Notes: a model not told the origin generated them from the letters alone. 64,000 bases of DNA from Lojkania enalia (GCA_010094045.1 ML986609.1:281909-345908); one strand, 5' to 3'; shown: positions 51,892 to 62,316, counted from the first letter of the stretch. Program-made: numbers and translations.

Positions 51892-52170
51892 TATAATAAT
51901 ATAAAAAAATCGTTCTATAAAAAGCTTTATATATAATCTTATCTTAAAGCTTTTTATTTATCTTATTCTACTCTTAGTTCTACCCCTTTTCCTATCTATA
52001 TATAGTTATATACTCCCTTATAAGTAGCTTAGTAGTTTTTCTATATCCTTTTATATAAGGCTTATAAATATTAATAGAATTCTTAGGTTTTTAAACCCTT
52101 ATATACTTTTATATACCTCTAAGTAAATTTATATTATATTTAGACCTATTATCTTATCTATACTATTATA
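51892..52170 (+). mobile_element. Solo LTR of family C with target-site duplication
   Basis: Exactly 279 bp and the reverse complement in orientation of the LTRs at 26,959 and 33,238. Flanked by AGAAT at 51,887-51,891 and 52,171-52,175. No internal sequence is attached, so it is a solo LTR left by recombination. Heavily RIP-mutated. Confidence 0.9.
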
Positions 52171-52581
52171 AGAATAATATTAGTAAAGGAAGAATTATTA
52201 AAGCTTATATTAATATTATATAAGAGTTAGTATAGAAAAGATAAATTAGTAGTATAAAGAAATAGAGAGAGTCTTAAATATTTAATAGATAGATAACTTA
52301 TAATATAATAGTATAGCTAAAATTATCTATAAATATACTATATTTATATTATAAACTAATTAATTAAATATAATATAGTAAATTTAAAAATATAATTATA
52401 TAATAATTAATAAGATTATAGTATTTATATAGATATAAACTATTAAGAAAGTTTATAGATACCGAACCTAACTATCTATAGTAAAGAATATGATAAACGA
52501 TAATATACGATTAATAAGATAAAATACCGATAAAAAACCGATAATCGTATCGTTCCTATCGTTATATCGTTGACAACCCTG
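52171..52581. mobile_element. hAT-like DNA transposon terminus at the left edge of the gene island
   Basis: The right end, read inward on the minus strand, is CAGGGTTGTCAACGATA, the CAGGG start typical of hAT elements. It is followed by a cluster of CGATA/TATCG words (52,490-52,570) of the kind that forms subterminal binding sites. The sequence left of it is fully RIP-degraded and no transposase motif is readable. The opposite end was not found. RIP stops within the last 20 bp or so of this terminus. Confidence 0.5.
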
Positions 52582-52970
52582 CCCTACGTTCGAACCCAGT
52601 ATCTGTCAGTCGAAACATTTTTACGATCCACGAAGCTAGAGCTTAGAGTTGTGGGGGAAGAGCCTAAGATAACAGATGAACCACATTAGAGCGAAATAAA
52701 GCCTCTCGAGGGATTGGAACAGCCCCTCCCTACTACTAGTCGTTTCGAGCTGGGCCAGCCAGAGTTATCACCTATATAAGCCTTCATGCTTTAGCAGTAA
52801 GAAGGTCGGCCTTTTTGTTCCTGATAGAATTTTTAAGGCTGCGATAGACAACGCGCGCCATTAAAAGGATGGAATAGCCCTTCTTAACCATATCTCTACA
52901 CAACTATACGCCTAGCAACCCCTTCCAGACCATATTCTTCGTCCCCGCAATTAATGCCACTAGCAGTCTA
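52582..52970. other. Unique non-RIP DNA, 3' flank of the first island gene
   Basis: Normal base composition with CA and TG present. No gene recognised. It probably contains the 3' untranslated region of the minus-strand gene ending at 52,971. Confidence 0.5.
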
Positions 52971-54984
52971 CTAAAACGGACATGTAAATACAGGCTGGCG
53001 CGTCCAATTCTCCCTACACGAATAATACTTGTCCTTCATCTCCTCAGGGCTTGCGGGATTCTTATTAACCGGGTCCCAGAAGCATTCGATGGCCTTATCC
53101 CCACAGAATAGCTTACCAACATTATCTCCAGAATTTTTATACGTACACTTCTCACCGAATAGTTTAAGTGTGAACTCGCCGCCGGGATACCACAAGACAT
53201 CGTTCTTTCTCCGATCGATATCCCTCAATTCCCAGTGGACAGGATCCCAGCGGCAGCCCACCGTGTGGCCGTAGTCGGTCGCGAAGAAGTTCCAGTGAAT
53301 CTTATTGAAGCCTGCCCAATCGCGATAAAAATTCGACATCTCGGTCATGAAGTCGGCTACAATGCCGAGAGCCTTGGTCGGTCCTTTCGGGGGCTCAGGC
53401 TCTGGTGATGGCGTTGGCTGCGGCTCTGGCTGCGCCGGGAATTTGTTGAAAAGCTCCATAAACATGTTCATGGCCTTTAACTCTGCATCGGATGCCAGTT
53501 GCATAACCATGTCTGATGGCGTATTGCATGGGCAGTGGGGATATTCTCCATCCTGCCTTGTGTTAGAGATGGCTGGCTTGAGATAGGCTGGGTTGGTAAT
53601 TGCCTCTGTGCACTTGGGTTCATCTACCTCTGCCTTCGGCATGACTACCTGGCAATTGTTTTCTTTATTATCCTCCCTTCCGCAGAACAACTAAGGCTGG
53701 AGTCAGTACATCTTCATCGACAGAAAGCACCTGCGGGCCTACTGGAGTTTTCGTGGGATCTGGGCAGCCGGACGACGAGGACGAAAACATCGAGGCCGTG
53801 GTTTGGGCGGGGCCATTCGTAGGAGCGTCTGTCTGGATCATTGTAGATGGGATTTTGTTTTCTGGACCTAGAGGCTGACGCTCGAGGATAACAATTATCG
53901 AGAGAGAGAACAGATATGCTGCTATTTCCCTAGAGCGATTTACCGGGAGATTCATCAACGGCGCGTAGTCCTCCATGAATTGCTGAGTGAGCTCAGCGGC
54001 TGCAGCTCTATCTGGCGGGGTTGCCGGAGTAGCAAGATTCAAACCACCAAGATTTGTCTGCAGGAGATCGCTCAAGGCTGCGGCCAAGTTGATTACAACT
54101 CCTTGATAAGCGCAAATAGCCCTGCCCAGTCTGGAATTAGCCCGTCTCTTCGAAGAATGCTCCCGGTCGAACTTGGCGCCATCCTCGCACTCCGTTGTGC
54201 GCATCATGATTTCCTGCATTCGGGAGGCAAGATTCTGATCCAAGAATACGACCAGATCTCCCTGAGAGAGGCCATCATGCGCTGACGTGACTGCTGTGAC
54301 GGAAGGGGCACGTGAACTGGAAAATATTCAGTTACTATTGCACCAAGTACGACAGTTACAACCTACCCTGTGATACTTGTCGGGTCCGGCTTTGGTGTGA
54401 TAGTTGCAATGGCCGTTCCGCCTGCTGAAATGACTACATCGGTAGCAGTTTCCAATTTCGCAGCCTCACTCGCTATCGACACTGGTATAAACATAAACGA
54501 TTCCACTCCCTCTAAGTCCTTAGACTTCTGGTACCAAGACATATATAGGTTAGCTGCGATATCGGCGAAGATGGCCCACCCGCCTTTGGCTGTCTTTAGG
54601 AGGAAATGGCCAAAGTGGCGGCGTTCTAACTTGTGATTGACCTCTAAATCAGCTGATCGTAAAACTCCACGGGCTTCCTGGTAGCACTTGTCATCTAGCT
54701 CTCTACAGCCTTCCAGTACGCCTTGAATATTTGCCTTGACGTCTGGAGAGATGCCGAAATCAAAGCCTCCATCTTCCTCAGTTCCAGAGAGCCAGACGGA
54801 ACTCCCAGTTAACGATGGAGGGTTTTGCTGCCATTCTAAGCGTCTTTTCAGAATTTCAGTTTAGGATAGGATAGCATACCTCCTTAGGCTTATAATAATT
54901 CAGTTCTCCAAAATCGAACACTTCGGCCTCCGCGGTGCCGAAGGCCGCTAGCCTGGCGAGGGTAAAAGATAGTATCCATTTCAT
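52971..54984 (-). CDS. Secreted cysteine-containing protein of unknown function (619 aa, four exons)
   Basis: Exons 54984-54880, 54827-54367, 54316-53743 and 53690-52971 join in frame through introns of 52, 50 and 52 nt (donors GTATGC, GTAGGT, GTAGGC; acceptors CAG, CAG, TAG). The start ATG at 54,984 gives a signal peptide (MKWILSFTLARLAAFGTAEA). The mature protein has an N-terminal alpha-helical part with two Cys, a region rich in Ala/Leu around 190-330, a Pro/Glu linker (P-x-P repeats, residues 465-484) and a C-terminal domain with Cys and Trp repeats (CRWDPVHW, CFWDPVNKN, SCRENW). I count about 16 Cys. I do not recognise a family. It is transcribed divergently from the metallopeptidase gene, suggesting co-regulation and perhaps an extracellular role. 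The first intron's acceptor is the least certain. Codon use is normal, unlike the flanks. Confidence 0.78.
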
Positions 54985-55709
54985 TGCTACACTTTGGATA
55001 TAACTTGGTAAGAACTCAAAATATGTATAGGTAGTAAATGTTGTAGAGGAAAGTTAATGAGGTGTATAATAAAGCTTTATCTCGGACGTGCTCAAAGTAT
55101 TTATAAATTAATTTTGCCGTAATCTAACCATATTCTCTAACCAAAGAAACTCTAGACAGTAAGGCTCTACTTATTTTCACCGTGGCTTCGACTTCGGATC
55201 AGCCCCTTGGATGTCACTGTCTCCTGGGCACTAAGGATGCAAAACATCTGAGGGACACATTACCTCTCTCAACGAATAAGGGCTTGACAGATAATCATAT
55301 TTATTCAGATCTTCTAACGCCTCTTCGACTATTATAGACATGTATCTTAAGATAGGATGAAGAAACACTCTTCTCCGGCTGATTGGGTATTCCCTCGTAA
55401 CATTCAGCCATGGGCTTCTCTACGCCGCACTAATGCCGCTTCGCCGCACAACTATCCTTTACTACGCCATCTATACGGAGCATTTTACCCCAGAAACCAT
55501 TACGTATTATGTCATACTTATGGCCAGCTAGCCTTAAAGGCTGCCCCTAGGTTAGAGCAGTGCCTGCCACATTGCGCAATGGGCTTTGATACACGTCTGT
55601 CAATTAACTACATGTACTTAAACTAAGCCGTGTCAACATGTATTGGTTTTACTTTGCCGTAAAGCAAGATCTTCTACTTTCGCTCTTAACTTCATCCCTA
55701 CACTCCCTC
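54985..55709. promoter_or_regulatory. Divergent intergenic/promoter region of two secreted-protein genes
   Basis: 725 bp shared by the two divergent genes. On the minus strand a TATAAATA box lies at 55,098-55,105, about 114 bp before the ATG at 54,984. On the plus strand a pyrimidine-rich tract (about 55,671-55,709) directly precedes the ATG at 55,710, common in fungal promoters. An 89-codon open stretch at 55,357-55,626 shows no recognisable protein and is probably chance. Confidence 0.5.
55098..55105 (-). promoter_or_regulatory. TATA-box candidate for the 619-aa protein gene
   Basis: TATAAATA on the minus strand, 114 bp upstream of the start codon at 54,984. Position and sequence fit, but nothing else confirms it. 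Confidence 0.4.
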
Positions 55710-57028
55710 ATGCACCTCAAACTTTCTATTCTTCTCTTCTTGGGGAGATCTATCCTAGCAGCTAAATGGGCTATCGATGGCTCTTGTGGTTAGTGTTCAT
55801 TCGATCATTATTCCTAATTAAACGGCTGCTAAATAAAGACGTGCAGACCTTGTAGGCATAGCGGACCCGGGCAATGGCCTTGATCCATTCCTCCAGGCGA
55901 CCGATGACCTCAAGAAAGCTATGAAAGAGGGAATCACGATGGCAGAGAATGCTTTCAAGGTAATGAGCGATTACACAGGCGACCATCATGTCGCGGGTAT
56001 CCTTAAGTTGGTGTTGGGCGAAGGTGCGGATTACCAGTCAAAGTTCGATGCGGTTAAGGGTAAGCATAACCTGGCTCGTGTTAGGTGGTCTGATATGGTT
56101 TTAACACATATCGATGACAGAGACCTTCGAGAACGTAATGGGATATGAGAAAGAACATGCGGAGAATAGGCCCATGGACCAGGGCTGGCAGGAAAATATG
56201 AGTTGGAATGATGTGGTCAGTTCGCAACATCTTCTATGCCGCAAGGGTTGTTTGGGCTAACATCTTTCCTTCAGATGATATTCTGCAGCAATGACCGTAT
56301 CAAGCAACTAGGCCCCAACTCGCTCTTTCGGGATACATCAATGGGGAACCAGCCGTATCTTTCGATGGAACTTAAAGATAATAGCATACGAGCTAAATGT
56401 CATGGCGTCGACTACAACCTGCAAAACACGGCTGGAAAAATTATGGCATTCACGACGCCCTCCGACAGGTTTAACAAAGCTGGATATCTTGAAGCCCCCA
56501 AGCCCAAGTCTATAGAGGATTTCACTTCTCCAAGGCCAAATATTGCTTTCAGCATAGATGTCTGCACGTGGTTCTTGCACAAATCGCTTGAAATGGGTTG
56601 GCCTAGAATTGACAAGGATAGGATCACGCAGACCCAGCAGCCCGGTTTTAAAGGCGGGGTCACAAATTTTGCGACTCCTGTCGACGGGTTAAGGAACACA
56701 GGACTGATGATGCTGCACGAGGTGACATTTCTCACCACAATATAGCCGAATGGTGGAACTAACAGAATCCAGTTGACACATACACACCAGGGAGGTCGAT
56801 TGCGCGACAGCGACGAATTACCGGAAGGCACACCTACCTGCTATGGCTGGAAATGCGTACAAGACATCAAAGACCCGAAGAATGCTGGTATGTCAAGGTC
56901 GATGAGTTTAAAGAAGCATCGATATTCTAACAAGTATTATAGACAACGTGGCGATGCTGGGATTAGTCCTTCATCTCTGGACTATGGGATACTCAGTAGA
57001 TAAGGATGGTAATATAAACAGTAATTAG
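55710..57028 (+). CDS. Secreted zincin metallopeptidase (M35/lysine-specific endopeptidase-like), 344 aa, six exons
   Basis: Exons 55710-55788, 55847-56059, 56121-56215, 56275-56721, 56773-56887 and 56943-57028 join in frame. The five introns are 51-61 nt; CTAAC-type branch points are clearest in the last three (e.g. gggctaacat, ttctaacaag). A signal peptide spans residues 1-18, followed by KWAIDGSC. The zinc motif HELTH (277-281) is split by intron 4: His-Glu ends exon 4 and Leu-Thr-His opens exon 5. Without splicing the frame reads HEVTF and then a stop. Other family marks are IFC near 131, DVCTWFL, CYGWKC (301-306) and N-A-D at 315-317, the NAD of aspzincins. Length and order match fungal lysine-specific metallo-endopeptidase domain proteins as I recall them. 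Two before Tyr302 sits Thr where relatives often have Asp; Asp290 or Asp292 could be the third zinc ligand. Likely an extracellular protease, perhaps an effector. Confidence 0.86.
56722..56772 (+). other. Intron 4 of the metallopeptidase gene, splitting the zinc-binding motif
   Basis: 51 nt, GTGACA donor, GAACTAACAG branch region, CAG acceptor, phase 0. Its removal eliminates an in-frame TAG at 56,743-56,745 and joins CAC GAG to TTG ACA CAT, giving HELTH. Confidence 0.85.
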
Positions 57029-57710
57029 ACTAGCTAGTATAGTTACTCTATATATTGCAATCCTCATCCCCGCGCTCTCCAGAGTAGTAATATCTCTTGC
57101 TACCCTTAGATAAGATGCATGCATTTGTAACAGCGTAAACTCGTATTACCTCTTCACCCCCTTCTTCATCGGCTATACTACGGCTGATATATTATAGCTT
57201 TCGTATGAGTGCAGCTGCTAGCCTCTTGCGTTGGGCGATCGATAGAACATGGGCCACCCCATCGGCGGGCTACGGGCTGCGGCTACAGCTACCCCATGCG
57301 GCTTGTTAACCAGAAAACAGCGATTGCGCTCCTCTCTTCCACGGGAACCGTATAATAATCGCAAAGATGCGCGTCCAGATTCTATAAGTCCGTGGTATAA
57401 TCTCGACAAATGAGCATATTGTACATATGTATTCATGGAGATAGTAGAAGAAGTCGCCCGCGTTTTCGACGACGAGAGCGCTCCTACTACTACGCACCCT
57501 CTTTCTCATTGATAGGTGTCAGTTTCGCAGTGCGGCCGCGCAGTCGGCTGCCGGCTGTGCGTCCTAGAGGAACTCCATGGATAGCTGCTATGCCGTGGGT
57601 CGCTTAGGATACGAGCCTGTGTCGCGGCAGCTAGAAAGGGTAGAAGGAGGTAGGTATCTTCATGTTCATTTCCGAGCTCTTACTACATCCGATACATCCA
57701 AGCAGGCGGA
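57029..57710. other. Intergenic region, no gene recognised
   Basis: Normal composition with GC-rich patches (57,230-57,300 and 57,530-57,600). Open stretches on both strands are short, overlap each other in different frames and lack recognisable domains. It holds the 3' flanks of two convergent genes. Confidence 0.5.
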
Positions 57711-58809
57711 TTACCATGGTGTAAGTAAGAAATCACGCCAAAACTGAATCGGGTCCTCTCCCTCCTTCCATGATCTTCTTTCCACCTCTTCTACTTTTTC
57801 CATAGTCATGCCTAAACTAGTAAGCTCGTACAAGACTGGAAAATCTGGGCTGTGCTCCACACGGATGCTGCCATCACCAGTTTCTATACCATAATACCTC
57901 TGGCGATACCTCCGATGTATGGCTAGTGGTAGTAGTGGGGTGTCCTCGGTGAAATGTCGGTGGGGGCTTTCCCACTTAGGGTGGAGCTTTGCGAGATCGA
58001 TAGAAACTTCCAAGTTCGGAATATTACTGAGAGACGCAAGCGGAGACAGGACGGCACGTTCATTAACTATAGACCAAGAGCAAGGCTCCTCGTGGTCTAA
58101 CCAAATTCGAAGTCTTCTCAATTTGCTTAAGTGTTCGATAGCGAGAGGTAATCCCATCCATACAGAGCTAAGTAATGATTCAGAGCCGGCGGAATTACTA
58201 GTATTATCAAGTGCCTTATAAGTGTCTAAAGGAAGCCGTAAGTTAATACTTAGTTCTTTAAGGTTTGGGAGGATAGAGACTAAGAGGATGGAAGTAGAAG
58301 ATCGCCTAGACTCGAGCTCACTAGATATTAGAACTAAGCTCCTAAGCGTATCGAGGTCATTTATATAAACTACGGCAATATCGGCCATCATTTCCATGAT
58401 ATCAGAGAACCTATAGGGGATGTTAGCGGGCTAGCTACGCTGGCCTATCGCTTACTTACATTCGCTTGCACACGAGAAAGAGCGCCATCATAGTAATATT
58501 ATAACCTATCTCATGGTCTTCTCGCATCTGCATAGCGGACTCTTCGCATCGCCAGTGCGGGCCCCATGACGACCGTAATCGGCGCCCACAAATAGGATCT
58601 GACATAGGGTTTGTTATAAGATCGATTTTATTTGATCGCCGATCAGTGCAGTCGGGACCACCATCTTTATCATGCTGCACGCATGTTGATACTCGAAATT
58701 TCTTCTCACGAATAGAGAGATGGATTTGGTCTGGGATAAAGTAGGTATAGATCGCACGGCGAAGCTCGGCGGGCAAAGCGAAGAATTGAGGACTAAACAA
58801 TGTATCCAT
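57711..58809 (-). CDS. F-box-like/DUF7730-type protein (349 aa, two exons)
   Basis: Exons 58809-58460 and 58410-57711 join in phase 2 through a 49-nt intron with a perfect GTAAGT donor, CGCTAACAT branch point and CTATAG acceptor; the junction codon is Met117. The N-terminus reads FFALPAELRRAIYTYFIP (residues 9-26), an F-box-like start. A region with Cys and Trp (WGPHWRCEE) and the LFLVCKRM helix before the junction follow. The C-terminal half has leucine-rich spacing (LVLISSELE, LKELSINLRL, LRRLRIWL), suggesting irregular leucine-rich repeats. This is a very common, rapidly diversifying family in filamentous ascomycetes, presumed to recruit substrates to SCF ubiquitin ligases, though many members are uncharacterised. 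No signal peptide. It is the only island gene next to the right-hand RIP boundary and is intact. Confidence 0.85.
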
Positions 58810-58985
58810 GTTAAGGTCTGCGAAATGTTAAATATTTAGAGACCTTAAGAGGGAAGTAAGGCTAAGTGTGGTAGAGAGGAGTCGGAATAGATATGAAAGG
58901 TGACAAGTGTCGCGGTGCTGCGGGGAACTACTGTGCCACAGTACCGCTACGAGGTACCCGGTCGCAATAGGTAAACTTTAACGTA
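58810..58985. other. Upstream flank of the F-box-like gene up to the transposon edge
   Basis: About 175 bp of unmutated DNA between the start codon and the TA at 58,984-58,985, where a pogo-like terminus begins. The promoter of the F-box-like gene must therefore be very short or overlap the transposon end. Confidence 0.55.
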
Positions 58986-59205
58986 CCCTACAAGCGAGCG
59001 GCCCATACAAGCAAGCGGTCCACCCCATCACCAAAACGCGACACCTGAGCTTTCAACAACGATGCAACAACGAAACAATAAGAATATAGCCTAAAACGAG
59101 AATTAAGTAAACTTAGGCCTCTCAGCTACTAAAAGAGGCTAAATAAATAGTAAAAGACGCGCTGCTTTAATATTTAATATAATTTAAACGACTATATAAT
59201 ATAAA
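58986..59205 (+). mobile_element. pogo/Fot1-like transposon terminus, copy 4, with its outer end free of RIP
   Basis: Starts CCCTACAAGCGAGCGG directly after TA and repeats ACAAGCAAGCGG 17 bp later, the unmutated form of the terminus at 2,276. The next 150 bp match the reverse complement of 3,930-4,075. An ATG at 59,062 opens a transposase N-terminus that, allowing TAA/TAG for mutated Gln, has the SKRRAALIFN helix of Psq-type DNA-binding domains. CA/TG are normal up to about 59,080 and then vanish. Similarity to copy 1 ends near 59,205, where another element seems to interrupt it. Confidence 0.75.
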
Positions 59206-59425
59206 GTACTATTAAGTAAGCTACCCTATTAAGTAAGTTAAAATTTCTTAGTATTCTAAATCTACTAACTTTAACTAGCTAAATTATTATTAGAATTATC
59301 TAAAAAAATATACTAAGTACTTATATTTAATTTAAGAAAAGTAGATCTATCTATCTAATATATTTATATATAGGCTAGTAAATAGAGTATATAGTATCTT
59401 ACCTAAGTTAAGGTTAGATTTAGGG
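59206..59425. mobile_element. Start of another RIP-degraded DNA element
   Basis: Two copies of TATTAAGTAAG(C/T)TA lie 20 bp apart at about 59,208-59,240, resembling the double motif in pogo-like termini, exactly where similarity to copy 4 stops. The far end was not identified. Confidence 0.35.
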
Positions 59426-59429
59426 TTCT

Positions 59430-59556
59430 TAGCGCTAGGGTTAAAGTTAAAGTAGAGTTCTTAATATTAGAGTATAGGTTAGATAGAAGTTTTTAGTATT
59501 AAGATTAAGGTTAGGGTAGGGTTTTTAGTACTAGGATATAAGGTTAAGGTAAAGAT
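59430..59556 (+). repeat. Degenerate tandem repeat, about 32-36 bp unit, four copies
   Basis: Units begin AG(G/A)GTT(C/T)TTAG and end AGGTTA(A/G)(A/G). Copies start at about 59,430, 59,454, 59,490 and 59,520 and differ mostly by RIP-type changes. They contain TTAGGG-like words but no perfect telomeric run. Confidence 0.5.
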
Positions 59557-62316
59557 ACTTTATAAGATTTCTCTATAATTATAGGAAATAATTATATATT
59601 ATATATTTATTATATATTATATATTATATATTAAATATTTATTACTATAAATTATTATAGTAGAGAACTAGTTTTATTTAAAGTAGCCTTTTTTAAGCCT
59701 AAAACTATCTAGAGATTATAACTCTAATCTAATAGAAGATTAAACTTCTTATAGTATTACTTTACTAAATATATATCTTTATTTTAAATAGTAGCCTATT
59801 TTATATAAATTATATTTATATTATAGTTTAGTATAGTTAGTATTATATAGTATAAATTATATAAAAAAATATATACCTTTAAAGAACCTAATAAAAAAAG
59901 CTTTTATAGATTTTTAGAAAGTTTTAATTATACTCTATTACTAATATATCTTACTACTATAAGTATCTTTCTAAACTATAGTAGTAATTTTATAGATTAG
60001 CCGTAAAAAAGGAAGCTTTTAAAAGAGGAGTTTAGTACTCTTCTAATATTATTTAATCTATTAAAGTATAATAGCTATATCTTATTAGTATATAATTATA
60101 ATAAAAACCTATAATAACTTACTCCTAAGATAATAACAACGCTTTACTAGCGTAAGCTTTACTAGTATAGGTACTTTATAAGCTAATTTAGCAGCAAGCT
60201 ACTTTTAAAAAGACTTACTACTTATTAGAACGATTTTAGATCGTACTATTTCTTAAGTACAAGATATTATATATTAATAGTAGTAGAGTAGAGTAGTTAA
60301 TATTAATAATTAAGGTTAGTAGTATAAAGCTAAATTAAAGTTTATTAATAGATACCTAAAATATAAATATAGATGCTAAGATATATATATACTAAAAACT
60401 AGTACCGAATTAAGATTATAAAGTAAAGCTAATAAGATATTTAAGTATATATTATATGAATACTATAATAAAAAACTATAATAACTTACTATCTTATAGA
60501 ACTAGTAGTACGCTTTTTAGTAATAGTTTTTTATACTAAACTAACTAATATTTTATATTTATTTAGATATATATATATTTTATTATTACTTCTATCTAAT
60601 TTATACTAGTAAGTAGTATATATACTCGTCGCGTCGAGCCTAACACCCTACTATAACTCTTCTTCCTACTATACTCTTATTAGCGTAACTCTAAATCTTC
60701 GATTTATTATATACTTTTATTATAGTTTCTATAAAATATCGACTATTAAAGTAGAGCCTATCGACGATAATTTTCTCGATAGTCTAGATAGCTTACTACT
60801 ACTAAAGCTACTAGAGCTACTAGTTAGCTTCGACTAAAATAAGTGGGTAAAGTTAATATAGGTAAGTAATTATACTAGTCTTTTATTACAGTTTACTAAT
60901 AAATATAGAGCTAGTAGTTAGAAGATTATAAAATTGAATACGTTCTTTTACTATACAGTTAAACTAGTTCTTAAAAAGGCTGTCTAACTAACCTTATAGT
61001 ACCCTTTAAGGGTATACTTAGTAATATTAAGCGCGCTATCTAATAGAGAGATAAGGCTATATTACTTACTACTAAGGAAAAGACTATTAAGAGTACCTAT
61101 ACTACTAATTACTCTACTAAAAGTACTAAGAAGAGGCAGCTATAGAAAAGTGCTAAATATATAGCGCTAGAGAAAGAAGAAAAAAAAAAGATATTAGATA
61201 AAGCTATTAAAGCTATAGTAGAGAAACGCTTTAATAATTATAAGTCTAGTAAGTTATTATAGTTATTTATTATATATATATATACTTATAAGTAAATAGA
61301 TAATTAGTTAAAGATAAGGCTAAAAGCTATCTACTTAAAATAGGAGTATATTAACTAAGAGATTAGCCTTAGATGTTACTAAGCAGTTCTATTAAAAGCT
61401 ACTAGTTAAGAGAAAGATATATCTACTATATAAGAATTAGCTTATAGTCTATTACGGGTATATAGTTCTAAAGGGGCTGTATAGAAGGTTATATATAAGA
61501 TATACTAAGATAGCCTTTTTAAGCTATAAAATAATAGCTTTAAAAGTAAAAATACTTAAAATAAATAGTAAGAGTTTATTAAGGGACTATCTAAAGAAGA
61601 GTTAGCTATAGTCTTAGAGCTAGAGTAGAAGTAAGTTTATTATATTTTTTATTATATCTATTTATTATAGATATATATTAATTACTATCTTAGATATTAA
61701 GAGCCTCTATTAGTATATAATTAATTCGATAATAATCTTCTTCTTAATTTAAACTTACCCTATATTAAGGGTATTAAAAGCGATAAGTGCGAAGAGGAGG
61801 TTAATAATAACTCTAAAATTAAGGCTGAGCTTACATAATATAAGAATAAGTATAAGATATTAAGTAAGAAGTTAGATAGTACTTTTAAGAGCTTCTTAAA
61901 TAAAGATATAACCGACTTTAATAGTTTCTCAGATAATAATACTTTAATAAATAAGGATTAACTTAGCCCTTACTACTAGTAGTTAGTAGAAGAAAATCTA
62001 ATATACTTCTCTAATACTATATAAATTTTATTTATACTACTTCCCTATATATATAAACTTAATTAACTAGAGTAGTATATTATACTATATTAAATAATAG
62101 TAATTAACTATACTTTATAGTATATAATAGTAATTTACTATACTTTATAGTATTTTCTAGACTATAACGTTCTATAATATACTATAATAGACTCCTATAT
62201 ACTATTAGAAGTATAGTATTAGTATACCGTTTAGTAATAAAACCTATTATTTCTAAAAATAAATACTTAATATAATAGTATAATATACTACTATTTTACT
62301 AGAGTTTTATATATAT
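59557..62316. mobile_element. RIP-degraded repeat DNA, transposon type undetermined
   Basis: No open frame. Around 61,120-61,260 the plus strand gives a Lys/Glu-rich stretch (EKEEKKKILDKAIKAI) with few stops that looks like part of a degraded coding sequence. A low-complexity (TATATTA)n-like run lies at 59,585-59,645. I could not assign a superfamily. Confidence 0.4.

Noticed and set aside
52585..52605. TTCGAACCC word resembling a tRNA T-arm
   Set aside because: No acceptor stem, anticodon arm or D-arm could be placed around it.
53668..54243. 191-codon frame as a separate gene overlapping the 239-codon frame by 23 bp
   Set aside because: Both lack their own ATG. A canonical 52-nt intron (53,742-53,691) joins them in frame as exons of the 619-aa protein.
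55357..55626. 89-codon open frame between the two secreted-protein genes
   Set aside because: No recognisable domain, no signal peptide and low-complexity residue pattern. It sits in the shared promoter region. Kept only as part of the intergenic description.
56743..56745. In-frame TAG read as a premature stop making the metallopeptidase a pseudogene
   Set aside because: It lies within an intron with donor, branch point and acceptor. Splicing restores HELTH and the downstream motifs.
56412..56831. 139-codon and 80-codon minus-strand frames opposite the metallopeptidase
   Set aside because: They are antisense shadows of exon 4, whose plus-strand reading has family motifs and clean introns.
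57218..57607. Several 65-72 codon frames on both strands between the peptidase and F-box-like genes
   Set aside because: They overlap one another in different frames, lack domains and contain GC-rich low-complexity sequence. No gene is supported.
59430..59556. Telomere
   Set aside because: TTAGGG-like words are isolated and degenerate. Repeats and a transposase relic continue to the window end.
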